Source of the DNA: Actinomycetes bacterium
Lineage (GTDB): Bacteria; Actinomycetota; Acidimicrobiia; Acidimicrobiales; RAAP-2
Length of the DNA: 16,580 nucleotides
Assembly (NCBI GenBank): GCA_021807965.1
Contig: JAKBCI010000008.1
Coordinates: 1 to 16,580 of the forward strand
Direction: 5' to 3'
Under the pieces are notes generated by a model. That model worked only from the letters and a program-made list of their open reading frames with translations. It was not told the origin of the DNA and did not search any database. Every line of letters begins with the position of its first letter. Position 1 is the first letter of the stretch. A program made the position numbers and the translations under genes. Below, in pieces: positions 6,889 to 14,477 of the stretch.

Positions 6889-6904
6889 ACCCCGGGGGGT
6901 ATAT
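6885..6904. promoter_or_regulatory. CsoR/CstR-type operator palindrome
   Basis: ATATACCCC and GGGGTATAT form perfect 9-base arms around GG. Operators of the CsoR/RcnR/CstR family have this ATACCCC..GGGGTAT form, and the CstR branch, a persulfide sensor, commonly controls rhodanese and other sulfur-transfer genes. It overlaps the extended -10 of the rhodanese gene, consistent with repression. No regulator of this family is encoded in the window, so it would act from elsewhere. Confidence 0.7.
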
Positions 6905-6932
6905 ACCTCATCGCTTCCACAGGAGGATTGTT

Positions 6933-7259
6933 GTGTTCAGTGAGATAGACGTCCGCAATTTCATCGCCGCGCACGCCGACGGCGCCCACGTGCTCGACGT
7001 TCGCGAGCCCCACGAGTACGAAGCTGGCCACGTGCCCGGCGCGCATCTCGTACCGCTCGCGACGGTACCCGCAGCCGCGAGCAGCTTGCCACTCGGCCAG
7101 CCGATCTACGTGATCTGCCAAAGCGGGAACCGTAGTCGCGTCGCAGCGGCACACCTCGCGCGCATTGGCCACGACGCCCGATCCGTGGTGGGTGGCACCA
7201 GCGGCTGGATTGGTGCCGGTCGGCCCGTGGTCCGCGGATTGCGCGCAAATATCGCCTGA
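6933..7259 (+). CDS. Single-domain rhodanese-like sulfurtransferase
   Basis: A 108-residue protein with the whole rhodanese domain and little else: VLDVREPHEYEAGHVPGAH (20-38), a central helix, then YVICQSGNRSRVAA with the active-loop Cys62 in CQSGNR, and the end GGTSGWIGAGRPV. Such proteins take a persulfide on the cysteine and hand sulfur to thiols, glutathione-like acceptors or cyanide in the cytosol. The GTG at 6933 is chosen because AGGAGG lies 6 bases upstream; the open frame reaches back to 6396 but that part is antisense to the permease. Control by the CstR-type palindrome just upstream suggests induction by reactive sulfur species. It is divergent from an operon that ends in a DsrE-like gene and lies 91 bases before the P-type ATPase. 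Confidence 0.93.
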   Translation: MFSEIDVRNFIAAHADGAHVLDVREPHEYEAGHVPGAHLVPLATVPAAASSLPLGQPIYVICQSGNRSRVAAAHLARIGHDARSVVGGTSGWIGAGRPVVRGLRANIA

Positions 7260-7294
7260 CGTCATCCAAACACTCAGCCTCGTCGCGTCGCGGT

Positions 7295-7329
7295 TGGTCG
7301 ACCAGCGCCAACTGGTCACCTGGCGCCAG
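7295..7329 (+). repeat. Cluster of overlapping palindromes before the P-type ATPase
   Basis: TGGTCGACCA (7295-7304) and CTGGCGCCAG (7320-7329) are perfect 10-base palindromes. GACCAG/CTGGTC (7300-7317) and GCGCCA/TGGCGC (7305-7326) are longer-range arms that cannot all form at once. The cluster lies in the 91 bases between rhodanese and ATPase. It may be alternative RNA hairpins or binding sites; no T-run follows. Confidence 0.45.
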
Positions 7330-7350
7330 CGGGTGAAAGATGGCACCGTG

Positions 7351-9729
7351 ATGAGTGACCCGACGACCAGCGTCTCGTCGTCGTCAACGCACGGCGCGTC
7401 GCTCGAGGACCCGCCAGGACTCTCGTCGAGCGAAGCGCTGGCCCGTCTCGAGGCGTCGGGTCCAAATACGTTGCCCGAACCACCGACGCACGCGGTTCGC
7501 CGTCTGCTGCACACCGTCACTGGTCCGGTGCCGCTGCTGCTCGAGGCCGCGGTCGTGCTCGAGGTGGTGGTTGGACACGGTACCGAAGCCGTGATCATCG
7601 CCGTGCTTATTGGATTCAACGCGGTGCTCGGCGTCGTCCAAGAGGGCCGCGCTCGCGACGCGCTCGCCGCGCTTCGCCGCCGCCTCGCGATCACCGCCCG
7701 CACTCGGCGCGACGGGAAGTGGGGGTTGCTCGACGCCACCGAGCTGGTCGTCGGCGACGTGGTGCACGTGCGAGCCGGGGACATCGTGCCCGCTGACCTG
7801 ATGGTGCGAAACGGGTCGATTGCGGTTGATCAGTCGGTCCTCACGGGAGAGTCGGCCGAGGTGGAGGTGGCGGCGGGTGGTCCGCTCTATTCCGGGGCGA
7901 TCGTGCGCCGTGGCGAGGCGACCGCTGAGGTGACCGCCACTGGCGCCGCAACGCTTTACGGGCGCACCGCGCAGTTGACGAGCGAGTCGACGACGGTGAG
8001 CCATCTCGAAGCGACCATTTTTCGCGTCGTGTGGGCGTTGCTCGCGATGGACGGGGCGCTCGTGGTTGGCGTACTCGCCTACGGACTGGTTCGCCACCTC
8101 GCCTGGCACGCCCTCGTGCCGTTCGTGCTCATCCTGGTCGTGGCGACGGTCCCCGTGGCGTTGCCCGCGACCTTCACGCTCACCACGTCGCTCGGGGCAC
8201 TCGAGCTGGCCCGCCAGGGCGTACTGGTTACGCGCCTCTCCGCGATCGAAGAGGCGGCCGCGATGGACTTGCTCTGCACGGACAAGACCGGAACGATCAC
8301 CCAGAACCGGCTGCGCGTCGCCGACGTGCTCGCTTACGGGGGCCACGATCGCGCCGACGTGCTCGTCCTGGCGGCGGCGGCGTCCGATGAGGCGACCCAG
8401 GATCCACTTGATCTCGCGGTGCTCGAGTCGTTCGACGCATCCCACCGACTGGTGCGGCGCGGGTTCGTGCCCTTCGATCCGTCGACGAAGCGGTCCGAAG
8501 CCCTGGTCGTGCTCGACGGCGCGACGCGCCGAGTCGCTAAGGGTACGCCGTCGGTGCTCGCGGCGCTCGGCGACGCGCCCACGACGCTCGACGCCGACGT
8601 CGTGCGTCTCGCCGCGAGTGGTGCCCGCGTGCTCGCGGTCGCCCTCGGCGATTCGTCGTCGCTTTCGGTGGTGGGGCTAGTGGCGCTCGGCGACCCCGTG
8701 CGTCCGGACGCCGCCGCGCTGATTGAGCGGCTCGCCGAGTTGGGCGTCGCGGTCATCATGGTCACGGGGGATACCGAGGCGACGGCGCTCGCCGTTGCGC
8801 GCGAGGTGGGCCTGGGCGACCGCGTAGTCACGGCGGCGGCGCTCCGCGCGGGCACCGGCGACCCCATCGACTTCGACGTCGTTGCCGGTGTGTTGCCCGA
8901 GGACAAGCTTAGGTTGGTGGAGCGAGCACAACTCGCCGGCCACGTCGTAGGCATGACCGGGGACGGCGTCAACGACGCGCCGGCCCTGAAGCGCGCCGAA
9001 GTGGGGATCGCCGTGGCGAGTGCGACCGACGTGGCCAAGGCCGCGGCCAGTGCGGTGCTGACCAACGAAGGATTGGCCAACGTGGTGAGTGCCGTTGAGA
9101 CTGGGCGACGGGTCTACCAGCGCATGCTGACCTACACGTTGAACAAGATCGTCAAGACCTTCCACGTCTCGATCTTTCTGGCGCTCGGGTTGCTGCTAAC
9201 CGGCCAGTTCGTCACCACGCCGCGTCTCGTGCTGCTGTTGTTGTTCGCGAACGACTTCGTGACGATGTCGATCGCGACTGATCACGTGGGGTTCTCAACG
9301 CAACCGGACCGCTGGCGCGTTGCGTCGCTCTCGGTCATGGCGCTGGGCATTGCGGTGCCGTGGCTGCTGTTGTCCTTCGCGACGTACTACGTGGGCCGAG
9401 ACGTTGCGGGGTTCGGTCTCGCGACGACCCAGACGCTGGTCTTCGTGATGCTGGTCGCAACGGGACAGGCGACCGTCTACCTCGTACGCGACGAGCAACG
9501 CATCTGGCGAGCGCGGCCCAGTCGCTGGATGGTCATCTCGAGCGTGGTTGACGTCATCGTCGTAGCGACGATCGCGAATCGCGGAATCCTGATGGCCCCG
9601 GTCGGCGCAGGGGTGATCGCGCTGGTCATTGGCGTGGTGCTCGCCGTAACACTCGTGCTTGACCAGGTTAAGAGGCCGCTGGCCCGGCGAATCCGCTCGG
9701 CGGCACCACCGGCTCCGCGAACGTTGTAA
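7351..9729 (+). CDS. P3A-type ATPase, probable plasma-membrane H+ pump
   Basis: A 792-residue P-type ATPase. Visible landmarks are TGES (165-168), the M4 motif PVALPATF (268-275), the phosphorylation loop DKTGTITQN (Asp311), TGD (472-474), TGDGVNDAPALK (536-547) and the M5-M6 region FANDFVTMSIATD (632-644). Asn634-Asp635 lines up with the Asn-Asp of plant and fungal proton pumps, where the Asp is the proton acceptor. There is no CPC-type metal motif and no N-terminal metal-binding domain, so it is not a copper or zinc exporter. The C-terminal autoinhibitory tail of plant pumps is absent, as in other prokaryotic members. The ATG at 7351 matches the usual N-terminus (GLSSSEALARLEASGPN follows); GTG at 7348 is possible and the Shine-Dalgarno is weak. 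It probably expels protons across the cytoplasmic membrane, useful in acid habitats. Confidence 0.93.
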   Translation: MSDPTTSVSSSSTHGASLEDPPGLSSSEALARLEASGPNTLPEPPTHAVRRLLHTVTGPVPLLLEAAVVLEVVVGHGTEAVIIAVLIGFNAVLGVVQEGRARDALAALRRRLAITARTRRDGKWGLLDATELVVGDVVHVRAGDIVPADLMVRNGSIAVDQSVLTGESAEVEVAAGGPLYSGAIVRRGEATAEVTATGAATLYGRTAQLTSESTTVSHLEATIFRVVWALLAMDGALVVGVLAYGLVRHLAWHALVPFVLILVVATVPVALPATFTLTTSLGALELARQGVLVTRLSAIEEAAAMDLLCTDKTGTITQNRLRVADVLAYGGHDRADVLVLAAAASDEATQDPLDLAVLESFDASHRLVRRGFVPFDPSTKRSEALVVLDGATRRVAKGTPSVLAALGDAPTTLDADVVRLAASGARVLAVALGDSSSLSVVGLVALGDPVRPDAAALIERLAELGVAVIMVTGDTEATALAVAREVGLGDRVVTAAALRAGTGDPIDFDVVAGVLPEDKLRLVERAQLAGHVVGMTGDGVNDAPALKRAEVGIAVASATDVAKAAASAVLTNEGLANVVSAVETGRRVYQRMLTYTLNKIVKTFHVSIFLALGLLLTGQFVTTPRLVLLLLFANDFVTMSIATDHVGFSTQPDRWRVASLSVMALGIAVPWLLLSFATYYVGRDVAGFGLATTQTLVFVMLVATGQATVYLVRDEQRIWRARPSRWMVISSVVDVIVVATIANRGILMAPVGAGVIALVIGVVLAVTLVLDQVKRPLARRIRSAAPPAPRTL

Positions 9730-9791
9730 GGGTCTGGGGGCGGTCGCTCGTGCAACTGGCGTGAGACAGCGTAGCGTGCCTCGCTCGCCGC

Positions 9792-11138
9792 CTACTTCCA
9801 GCGCCGGGCGCGTCGAGTCAGCTCCTGAACGTAGCCGAGGATCGAAAACGACGACATGAAGAGTTGGTAGATCACCACGAAGAGCACGAGACTCACCACA
9901 CTGCGCCGCACGCGCAAGCCGAGTGGTTTGAAGACTCGCTGGTTCTGATACCGAAAGAGCACCCCGTACACCACGAGCGTCACGGGCAGCACTGCGAAGG
10001 TCATCGGACCGACAATCGAGTAGTTGCCGAATCCCGCGAGAACCAGTCCGGGAAGCCACGCGAAGACGTACGCCGTGTCGAGCAGCGGGATCATCAGGTT
10101 GAAACCCGTGAGCACCTTGGCGTACCCGTGTTGGTGTCGCCACGGCGGCACGGTACGCAGGCCCTCGACCATGCCGCGCGCCCACCGGGAACGCTGCCTC
10201 GCCAGCAGAGAGAAGGTCTCGGGTGCACTCGTGAAGGCGACCGCCAGTGGCTCGAAGAAGACGCGCGCGCCATTGTTCATCATCTTCCAGGTCAGGACGA
10301 TGTCCTCACCAATCGCGTCGGGCCAGCCACCGGCGTCGCGAACGGCGGCGCTTCGATAGAGGCTGAACGCGCCCTGAGCCACCAACGTGTTTTGAAAGAG
10401 CCCCTGCATCCGTTTCACCGACGCAATGCCGAGAAAGTAATCCCACGTCTGCAGCCGGCTCCACAACGTGCTGCGACTGTTGCGCACGAGTACCGCACCG
10501 GCGACTGCGCGCACGTCGGGGGGAGAAGACGCTAGTCGGGCCACGAGCAGGCGTATCGCCGATCGCTGGAGCAGCGTATCGGCATCGAGGGTGATGACCA
10601 GTTCGTCGGTGGTTTCGGCGAGTCCGCGGTTGAGCGCGAAACTCTTGCCCGGCGTCGGCTCCACGATGACGTCGAGCGCCAGTCCTACGTCGCGGGCCGC
10701 GGTACGCGCCGCGTCGGAGGTTTGGTCCGTTGACCCGTTGTCGATCAGTAGGATGCGGAGTCGGCCGCCGTAGTCCTGATCCGCGAGGGAGCGCACCGTA
10801 TCGCCGATGGCGTGCTCTTCATTGCGAGCGGCAATCAATACCGTCAGGGGTTCCGTCGGCGTCACTGACGTCAGCGTCGGCTGACGATCGGCGATGAGAC
10901 CAACGACCAGGAATGCGACGACGAAGCCGGGAATAAACGCGAGCAAGGTTATGATGACGAGCGCGGGCGCGACGGTGATACGAGCGGCGAGTTCGTGGAT
11001 CCACGCCAGCGAGATCCATATTGAGATGCCGAGCCATATGGTCGCGCCGGTGAGCGCGGCGACGAATTTGTGCGCGACGCTGACGTAGCGCCGCGTCCGC
11101 TGGCGGGGCGCGGCGGTGGCGTCGTAGCTTCGGTGCAT
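9792..11138 (-). CDS. Membrane GT2 glycosyltransferase (processive PgaC/BcsA-like)
   Basis: A 448-residue family 2 glycosyltransferase. Two N-terminal membrane helices (about 25-48 and 57-83) precede the catalytic domain: LTVLIAARNEE (98-108), IDNGSTDQT (132-140), the metal-binding LDADT (184-188), GED (277-279) as the probable catalytic base, and QRSRW (315-319), the Q..RW acceptor motif of processive enzymes. Further helices follow near 345-370, 376-398 and 412-436. It likely adds sugars from a nucleotide donor to a growing extracellular polysaccharide at the cytoplasmic membrane; the polymer is not predictable and no polysaccharide partners are nearby. The ATG at 11138 is chosen because the upstream in-frame part, back to 11372, is Arg/Pro-rich and unlike the family. 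The gene converges on the P-type ATPase, with 62 bases between. Confidence 0.88.
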   Translation of the reverse strand: MHRSYDATAAPRQRTRRYVSVAHKFVAALTGATIWLGISIWISLAWIHELAARITVAPALVIITLLAFIPGFVVAFLVVGLIADRQPTLTSVTPTEPLTVLIAARNEEHAIGDTVRSLADQDYGGRLRILLIDNGSTDQTSDAARTAARDVGLALDVIVEPTPGKSFALNRGLAETTDELVITLDADTLLQRSAIRLLVARLASSPPDVRAVAGAVLVRNSRSTLWSRLQTWDYFLGIASVKRMQGLFQNTLVAQGAFSLYRSAAVRDAGGWPDAIGEDIVLTWKMMNNGARVFFEPLAVAFTSAPETFSLLARQRSRWARGMVEGLRTVPPWRHQHGYAKVLTGFNLMIPLLDTAYVFAWLPGLVLAGFGNYSIVGPMTFAVLPVTLVVYGVLFRYQNQRVFKPLGLRVRRSVVSLVLFVVIYQLFMSSFSILGYVQELTRRARRWK

Positions 11139-11298
11139 GCCACCCAGAACGGGCGAAGGTCCCGCTGACGCCTCGCCGTCAGGCGTCCGTCCCTCGCGCG
11201 TGTCGTTGGTTGACGCAGCGGCCGTGTCGAGGGGACGTTGCCGGCCGTCCTTTCGCGCCACGATGCGCCGCCACGGCGCCGTTCGCGGGCGGCCGGGC

Positions 11299-11394
11299 TC
11301 AGCCAAGCGCGCCGTGAACGTCGATGACCCACGCGCGACGCACCGGGTAGGGCACCTCACGCCTGGGGCCACGCCGCGTGGTCAACGAAACCAT
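11299..11394 (-). CDS. Possible 31-residue leader peptide before the glycosyltransferase
   Basis: ATG at 11394 stands 4 bases after AGGAGG, the best ribosome binding site in the neighbourhood, and opens a 31-codon frame (begins MVSLTTRRGPRREV, ends in HGALG). It resembles no family I know and is Arg-rich. It is out of frame with the glycosyltransferase. It could be a regulatory leader peptide, or the site could mark the original N-terminus of a frame-shifted glycosyltransferase. Confidence 0.3.
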   Translation of the reverse strand: MVSLTTRRGPRREVPYPVRRAWVIDVHGALG

Positions 11395-11427
11395 CCACCC
11401 TCCTGTCGATGACTGGAAATCGAGAGG

Positions 11428-11457
11428 AGTCTAGGCTGCGCGTTCAATGGGTGTCAC
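11428..11457 (-). promoter_or_regulatory. Probable promoter of the glycosyltransferase
   Basis: On the minus strand GTGACA (11457-11452) and TAGACT (11433-11428) are 18 bases apart, a fair match to sigma-70-type hexamers. The predicted start is near 11421, giving a leader of about 280 bases before the ATG at 11138. This separates the glycosyltransferase from the sugar-phosphate operon upstream. Confidence 0.5.
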
Positions 11458-11478
11458 GACGGTGATGGCGCTACCGAC

Positions 11479-11522
11479 GAGTCGGGACTCTCGGGTGGCG
11501 CCACCGGCGACCGCGACGGTCG
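11479..11522 (-). terminator. Tandem hairpins after the pgi-to-HAD operon
   Basis: Starting 26 bases after the HAD stop there are three adjacent inverted repeats: CGACCG/CGGTCG with a 3-base loop (11508-11522), the perfect palindrome GGTGGCGCCACC (11494-11505), and GAGTC/GACTC with a 2-base loop (11479-11490). No T-run follows, as is common in high-GC actinobacteria. Probable transcript end of the operon. Confidence 0.45.
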
Positions 11523-11548
11523 ACGATCGCCGCCAGCAGCTCTCGTCG

Positions 11549-12352
11549 TTACCCCGGTAAAACGTACGATCGCACGGCGTTGGCGAAGCCCTCGTCGTCG
11601 TTGGCGCTAGTGACGAAGTCAGCGGCTCGCTGGACGTGGCGATCGGCGTTCCCCATGGCGATGCTGCGACCCGACGCCTCGAACATCGACACGTCATTGG
11701 GCATGTCGCCAATGGTCGCGATCGAGTCAGGCGAGATACCGTAGCGGTCGGCTAGGTAGCGCACCACGTCGCCCTTGGTGGCCCGTGGATTCGTTACGTC
11801 AAGGTAGTAAGCCTGCGATGACGTCGCGATGATGCGCCGTCCGAAGGCGCCACGAACGGCCGCTTCGGCGTCGCGGATCACGTCGGGCTCGTCGCCGACG
11901 CCGACGATCTTGATGACGCCGTCGGTCACGTCGTTAAAGTTCGCGATCGGGGTTGGTGCGACGCGGCAGCCTCGCGCCTCGTGGGCGACGTGCGGGCCGT
12001 TGAGGTCTTGGACGAACCACTCCGTTGCGCGGTAGAGCCACACGGACAGTCCACGAGTGCGCAGCGTCTCGATCACGTGCGCGACGAGGTTCGCCGCGAT
12101 GTCGTGGCGCTGCAGCACACGTAGGTCGGTGTCGACGATCAGCCCGCCGTTCAGCGCGGCGAGGGGCGTGGTGAGCCGCAGGGGCTCAACGAACATGGTC
12201 AGTCCCTCAGCCGGTCTGGCGCTCGCAATGGCGACGAGGATGCCCGCGTCGCGAAGGCGCCCGATGGCTCGCACCGTCTCGGGAGTGAGCACCTTGTCCG
12301 GGGTAACGAGCGTGCCGTCCACGTCCGACAGCAGCAGCCGTATCGGAGTCAC
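11549..12352 (-). CDS. Cof-type HAD-superfamily phosphatase (class IIB)
   Basis: A 267-residue cytosolic hydrolase with all four HAD motifs: LLSDVDGTL with nucleophile Asp10 and Asp12, Ser44 in IASARP, Lys193 in ATKGDV, and GDMPND at 215-220. The large cap between motifs 2 and 3 (about 80-180) is of the C2B type found in Cof/YbiV/SupH-like sugar-phosphate phosphatases. The GTG at 12352 overlaps the zwf stop as GTGA; longer starts run back inside zwf and add an Arg-rich stretch, so they are rejected. Coupling to zwf, pgl, gnd and pgi suggests it acts on a hexose or pentose phosphate, or on a damaged metabolite from this pathway. Substrate is not known. Confidence 0.9.
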   Translation of the reverse strand: MTPIRLLLSDVDGTLVTPDKVLTPETVRAIGRLRDAGILVAIASARPAEGLTMFVEPLRLTTPLAALNGGLIVDTDLRVLQRHDIAANLVAHVIETLRTRGLSVWLYRATEWFVQDLNGPHVAHEARGCRVAPTPIANFNDVTDGVIKIVGVGDEPDVIRDAEAAVRGAFGRRIIATSSQAYYLDVTNPRATKGDVVRYLADRYGISPDSIATIGDMPNDVSMFEASGRSIAMGNADRHVQRAADFVTSANDDEGFANAVRSYVLPG

Positions 12353-13788
12353 TGGGGCAGGCACCACTCGTAGGGCGCGACGAGCCGGTCGATGCCGTCG
12401 GGTCCCCACGTGCCCTTCGCGTAGCGGACGACCGGCGTAGGATCGACGAGCAGAGGCGTCGCCACCTCCCAGAGCCGTTCAATGCCGTCGGAGCGCGTGA
12501 AGAGCGACCGGTGACCGAGCATCGCTTCGAGGATGAGGTGTTCGTAGGCCTCGAGATTGTTCGCCGCGCAGAAGGAGTCGCGGTAGTGAAAGGTCATCTC
12601 GGCCGAGTCGAGGCTCATGCGGGGTCCCGGCTCCTTGGCTAGGAAGTGGGCCCGTATCGACCCCGGATCGGCGAAGTCCACGACTAACCGATTGCCGCGC
12701 CAGCTCGGCTCGTGGCCGCCCGTAGGGAAGAGTCGCATCACCGGCTCGTGGAAACCAATGGTGATGACCTGGCGGCTCTGCGCCAAGCACTTCCCGGTGC
12801 GAAGGAAGAAGGGAACACCCTTCCAGCGGGTGTTCTCGACGGCCATTCGCAACGCGACGAAGGTCTCGGTCGTTGAGTGCGCGGCGACGCCGGCTTCGTC
12901 GAGGTAGCCGTCGTACTGACCTCGGATCACGTTGGCCGGATCGACCGGCGCGAGCGATTCGAACACCTTGTGCACTTCGTCGCGCAACGGTCCCGCGTCG
13001 AGGCTGATGGGCTGCTCCATCGCGATAAAGCCGAGTACTTGGAAGAGGTGGCTCACGACCATGTCGCGAAAGGCGCCGGTCTCCTCGTAGAAGGCGCCGC
13101 GATTCTCAATCGATAAGGTCTCGGGCACGTCGATCTGCACGAAGGCGATGTGTTCACGGTTCCACAGCGGCTCGAAGAGTCGGTTGGCGAAACGCAGCGC
13201 CAAGATGTTGTCGATGGACTCCTTGCCCAGAAAATGATCGATGCGGTAGATCTGGACCTCGTCAAAGTTGGCCCGCAGGACGTTGTTGAGCTGGCGAGCC
13301 GAGTCGAGGTCGGTTCCGAACGGCTTTTCACAGATGACGCGCGTTCGTTCATTGAGTCCGCTGGAGCCGAGCATCTCAATCATGGCGGATACGGCGTCGG
13401 GCGGTACCGCAAGATGCATCAGGCGGCGGACCTCGCCCCCGATGCTCGATTCGGCCTCGTCGATTGCTCGCCGGAGCGTTTCGGTGTCCCCGGGATCCGC
13501 GGGCGCGAACGAGAGGGAGCGCACGAAGGCGTCCCAGACCTCGCCGGTCGGTTCGTTGGTGCCGAACTGGCGTATGACGTCGCGGGCGTAACTGCGAAAG
13601 GCGTCGGTGCCCATTGCGTAGGCCGCTGGTGTTGATCCGATGATGCGGTAGTTGGTCGGCAGCAGCCCGGCGACCGCCAGGTGGAACAGACCGGGCAGGA
13701 TCTTGCGCTTGGCGAGGTCGCCCGTCGCGCCGAAGAGCACGATGACGTGATCGTCGGGCCGCTCGACCGCCGTGACGGCCTCGTTCAT
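12349..13788 (-). CDS. zwf: Glucose-6-phosphate 1-dehydrogenase
   Basis: A 479-residue enzyme, normal length, that oxidises glucose 6-phosphate to 6-phosphogluconolactone and reduces NAD(P)+. The nucleotide-binding fold begins with VIVLFGATGDLAKRK (15-29), the conserved EKPFG is at 154-158, and the substrate-binding and catalytic signature RIDHFLGKE is at 182-190, with His185 in the place of the active-site histidine. The C-terminus keeps the usual YAKGTWGP and YEW motifs. ATG at 13788 overlaps the pgl stop by 4 bases (ATGA) and the stop overlaps the HAD start by 4 bases, so it sits inside a translationally coupled operon. No sign of damage. Confidence 0.97.
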   Translation of the reverse strand: MNEAVTAVERPDDHVIVLFGATGDLAKRKILPGLFHLAVAGLLPTNYRIIGSTPAAYAMGTDAFRSYARDVIRQFGTNEPTGEVWDAFVRSLSFAPADPGDTETLRRAIDEAESSIGGEVRRLMHLAVPPDAVSAMIEMLGSSGLNERTRVICEKPFGTDLDSARQLNNVLRANFDEVQIYRIDHFLGKESIDNILALRFANRLFEPLWNREHIAFVQIDVPETLSIENRGAFYEETGAFRDMVVSHLFQVLGFIAMEQPISLDAGPLRDEVHKVFESLAPVDPANVIRGQYDGYLDEAGVAAHSTTETFVALRMAVENTRWKGVPFFLRTGKCLAQSRQVITIGFHEPVMRLFPTGGHEPSWRGNRLVVDFADPGSIRAHFLAKEPGPRMSLDSAEMTFHYRDSFCAANNLEAYEHLILEAMLGHRSLFTRSDGIERLWEVATPLLVDPTPVVRYAKGTWGPDGIDRLVAPYEWCLPQ

Positions 13789-14477
13789 TGACGCTTCTCC
13801 ACGGGCGTCGTGTCAGTCTCGCCGGTCGCCGCCGCGTCGGCGATGATGAGCGATCGTCGCGCGACGACGTGGCTCGCCGGAATCGCCGGGTCGCCGGCGA
13901 CGAGTTGGGCGAGCGCGTGCGCCTTGTCGGGCCCGGTGACGATCCACAGGAGCTGATCGGCGCGCGCGAGCGCGGGGTACGTGAGGGTCATCCGACGGTA
14001 CCCCTGATAGCGCTTGGTCAGGCCAACCAGTCGGTCCCGCACGCTCAGCACGTCGTCACCGGGTACCAGTGACGCGGTGTGACCGTCCGTGCCCAAGCCC
14101 AGGTGCACGAGGTCGAAGCGTTCGGGCAACTGGGCGCCGTAGCGCTCGGCGGCGCGCTCGAGGTCGGGGTCGTTCACCGGCATCGTGACCCAGCGCACGG
14201 GTACCGTGGCCAAGTCCTCGCGCAGCGCGAGCAGGTTGCGGGCGGAATCGGTGGATGCCACGACGCGCTCGTCGACTTGGAAGAACGTGGTCGCGTGCCA
14301 CGGGACGTCGCACGAGCGCAGCGCCGCGAACATCGGCCGCGGCGTACGCCCGCCGCTGAGGGCGATGGCGCAGACGCCGTAGTCGGCGACGGCCGCGCGC
14401 GCGACGGTCGCAATGACCTCGGCCGCGGCCGCCGCGACGTCCTCGACGCTGGTCAGCCGGCGGACGTCGTGGTGCAC
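13785..14477 (-). CDS. pgl: 6-phosphogluconolactonase
   Basis: A 230-residue enzyme of the NagB/Pgl sugar-phosphate isomerase-like fold, which hydrolyses 6-phosphogluconolactone to 6-phosphogluconate, the step between Zwf and Gnd. It shows ALSGGRTPRPMFAAL (39-53), FFQVDERVV (65-73) and LGLGTDGHTASLVPG (126-140), all signatures of the DevB-type family. The GTG at 14477 shares one base with the gnd stop codon (TAGTG) and matches the normal N-terminus; the open frame continues upstream only inside gnd. Its own stop overlaps zwf by 4 bases. Confidence 0.95.
   Translation of the reverse strand: MHHDVRRLTSVEDVAAAAAEVIATVARAAVADYGVCAIALSGGRTPRPMFAALRSCDVPWHATTFFQVDERVVASTDSARNLLALREDLATVPVRWVTMPVNDPDLERAAERYGAQLPERFDLVHLGLGTDGHTASLVPGDDVLSVRDRLVGLTKRYQGYRRMTLTYPALARADQLLWIVTGPDKAHALAQLVAGDPAIPASHVVARRSLIIADAAATGETDTTPVEKRQ

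Larger units (their letters stand above)
11139..11548 (-). other. 410-base gap between HAD gene and glycosyltransferase: leader with promoter and short frame
   Basis: No conventional gene is evident. Reading on the minus strand it holds hairpins after the HAD gene, a -35/-10 pair, a strong AGGAGG before a 31-codon frame, and about 160 further bases before the glycosyltransferase start. An in-frame upstream extension of the glycosyltransferase (GTG at 11372) and a plus-strand frame at 11137-11412 look like non-coding by-products of high GC. Confidence 0.5.

Noticed and set aside
6396..6932. Upstream extension of the rhodanese frame
   Set aside because: It runs through the permease, the riboswitch and the promoter region; AGGAGG directly before the GTG at 6933 sets the start.
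7384..8445. 353-codon minus-strand frame opposite the P-type ATPase
   Set aside because: Charged, repetitive composition, no motif; the plus strand holds an intact ATPase.
7351..9729. Copper-exporting ATPase, suggested by the CsoR-like palindrome upstream
   Set aside because: The M4 motif is PVALP, not CPC, there is no heavy-metal domain, and the M5-M6 NDF..MSIATD region is that of P3A proton pumps.
9730..9791. Bidirectional terminator between the convergent ATPase and glycosyltransferase genes
   Set aside because: Only short imperfect pairings (for example GGCGG with CCGCC) and no T-run; not strong enough to annotate.
11139..11372. 78-codon N-terminal extension of the glycosyltransferase
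   Set aside because: Arg/Pro-rich, unlike the family, and the membrane helix expected at the N-terminus begins soon after the ATG at 11138.
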